DNA from: JBPRGG01 sp051418075
GTDB lineage: Bacteria > Bacteroidota > Bacteroidia > Cytophagales > Cyclobacteriaceae
Length of the DNA stretch: 5,795 bases
Direction: 5' to 3'
NCBI GenBank assembly: GCA_051418075.1
Contig: JBPRGG010000165.1
Span: 1-5,795, forward strand
Position 1 is the stretch's first letter; every line of letters starts with the position of its first letter. The notes under the pieces are model-generated. The model did not search any database. It was not told the DNA's origin and was given only the letters and a program-made list of their open reading frames with translations. Both the position numbers and the translations under genes were made by a program. Below, piece by piece: positions 5,358 through 5,795 of the stretch.

Positions 5358-5795
5358 TCATGCATCCCTATTTTCCATTTTTGATGCATTCTTACTTTCC
5401 GAAAATCGTGCATATTTGTTTTCTGGTAACAATTGATTTGTGGAAACTGAGAAAACAGGGTCTTGTAAATATAATCCAGCGTAATTACTTACTGAATGTG
5501 GAAAGTTTCTGATTATTTGTCCAAAATCAATCTCTGAATTATCATAGAAATTACCACTTATGTAATAGTTTAGGAAATTATCAAAAAGTTTAAATCTTGG
5601 TTTAAATGCACCTTCAAGTATTTCATCAAGGGCTTTAAAATAATAAATTGCTTTATCTCTTTCAGAAAAGTCAGAAGGATTAGGCTGAATTATTGAGTTT
5701 GTCATCCATTTTGAATCCGTTTCGGTAATTTCGTAAAACGAATCTGCTAATTGTTTAATAGAAAGGGGTTCATCTTTCTCAAAGCATTCTTTAAA
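5358..5795 (-). CDS. Unknown protein gene, 5' end outside window, interrupted by the IS
   Basis: A minus-strand frame is open from the right window edge to 5358. The 121 codons from 5795 to 5433 are native. The last 24 residues (LLPENKYARFSESK...) come from the IS right end, giving a chimeric tail. The ATG at 5703-5705 is internal: the frame stays open for 30 more codons upstream (KDEPLSIKQLADSFYEI), so the true start is likely beyond 5795. The native part is soluble and mixed helical, with no signal peptide or membrane segment visible; a recognisable stretch is RDKAIYYFKALDEILEGAFK, rich in aromatic and charged residues. I do not recognise the family. Removing the IS and one ATTGA copy restores a frame adding YLILPHSIH and a stop at 2796-2798, so only about nine C-terminal residues may have been lost. 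Activity after interruption cannot be judged. Confidence 0.6.
   Translation of the reverse strand, partial: FKECFEKDEPLSIKQLADSFYEITETDSKWMTNSIIQPNPSDFSERDKAIYYFKALDEILEGAFKPRFKLFDNFLNYYISGNFYDNSEIDFGQIIRNFPHSVSNYAGLYLQDPVFSVSTNQLLPENKYARFSESKNASKMENRDA
5362..5424 (-). repeat. Right-end array of three 24-bp-spaced transposase-site repeats
   Basis: Read on the minus strand, 15-base cores lie at 5424-5410 (AGAAAACAAATATGC), 5400-5386 (GGAAAGTAAGAATGC) and 5376-5362 (GGAAAATAGGGATGC). The period is exactly 24 bp and the first core starts at base 8 from the tip, as at the left end. The right end has three clear units against four (one degenerate) on the left, so the ends are similar but not equivalent. 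Confidence 0.85.
5432..5436. repeat. Right copy of 5-bp target site duplication (ATTGA)
   Basis: ATTGA follows the right terminus directly and matches 2825-2829 beside the left terminus. This supports both element boundaries. Confidence 0.75.

Larger units (their letters stand above)
2830..5431 (+). mobile_element. Complete IS21-family insertion sequence (2602 bp)
   Basis: The element starts TGTAACCGGAAAAT and ends, read inward from the right, TGTTACCAGAAAAC. These are imperfect terminal inverted repeats with TG...CA tips, typical of IS21. It carries istA followed by istB in the standard order and orientation, has ordered internal repeats at both ends, and is flanked by ATTGA duplications. 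The length is normal for the family. Both genes are intact with all catalytic motifs, and a second terminus with 42/42 identity lies at the window start, so the element is probably recently active. IS21 elements transpose through a tandem-dimer or circular junction intermediate. The ends here are set by the terminus shared with the other copy and by the flanking duplication. Confidence 0.93.

Overview
The window looks like an accessory, insertion-sequence-rich stretch of a Bacteroidetes (Bacteroidota) chromosome. The evidence is its AT-rich composition, two secreted proteins with C-terminal type IX secretion (T9SS) sorting domains, an IS21-family element of the subtype common in that phylum, a Bacteroidetes-like -7 promoter motif, and CGCAAGG-type interspersed repeats. 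The species cannot be named from the sequence.

Layout. Positions 1-42 are the right tip of a second, same-orientation copy of the insertion sequence, cut by the window edge. Positions 43-786 hold no convincing gene. They contain a possible promoter/hairpin/terminator set (97-190), a long imperfect inverted repeat (413-470) and a CGCAAGG repeat pair (644-687). At 787-936 is a small unannotated gene remnant on the + strand: a signal peptide and short mature stub broken by two in-frame stops. Two minus-strand genes follow (2731 down to 939). They are diverged paralogues for secreted proteins carrying T9SS type A sorting domains, joined by a 4-base ATGA overlap and therefore probably cotranscribed. 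The complete IS21-family element spans 2830-5431 (2602 bp). It has TG/CA termini, a 5-bp ATTGA target duplication, 24-bp-periodic terminal repeats, istA (DDE transposase) and istB (AAA+ helper ATPase). It interrupts a minus-strand gene of unknown function that enters from the right edge.

How the parts work together. IstA and IstB form the transposition machinery. IstA is expected to bind the terminal repeat arrays, and IstB to remodel target DNA. The leader before istA has two unusual structures: a perfect 44-bp palindrome and a second hairpin whose 3' arm covers the first two bases of the start codon. Together they suggest protection against transcripts entering from outside. Before insertion, the right-edge gene would have ended about 65 bp upstream of the two T9SS genes in the same direction, so the IS may have split a three-gene unit.

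I see no clearly new multi-gene system. The points most worth a second look are the istA leader structures, the GTATTGA repeat shared by the inner flanks of the two IS copies (possible replicon fusion or composite arrangement), the decayed secretion gene, and the possible structured small RNA near the left edge.
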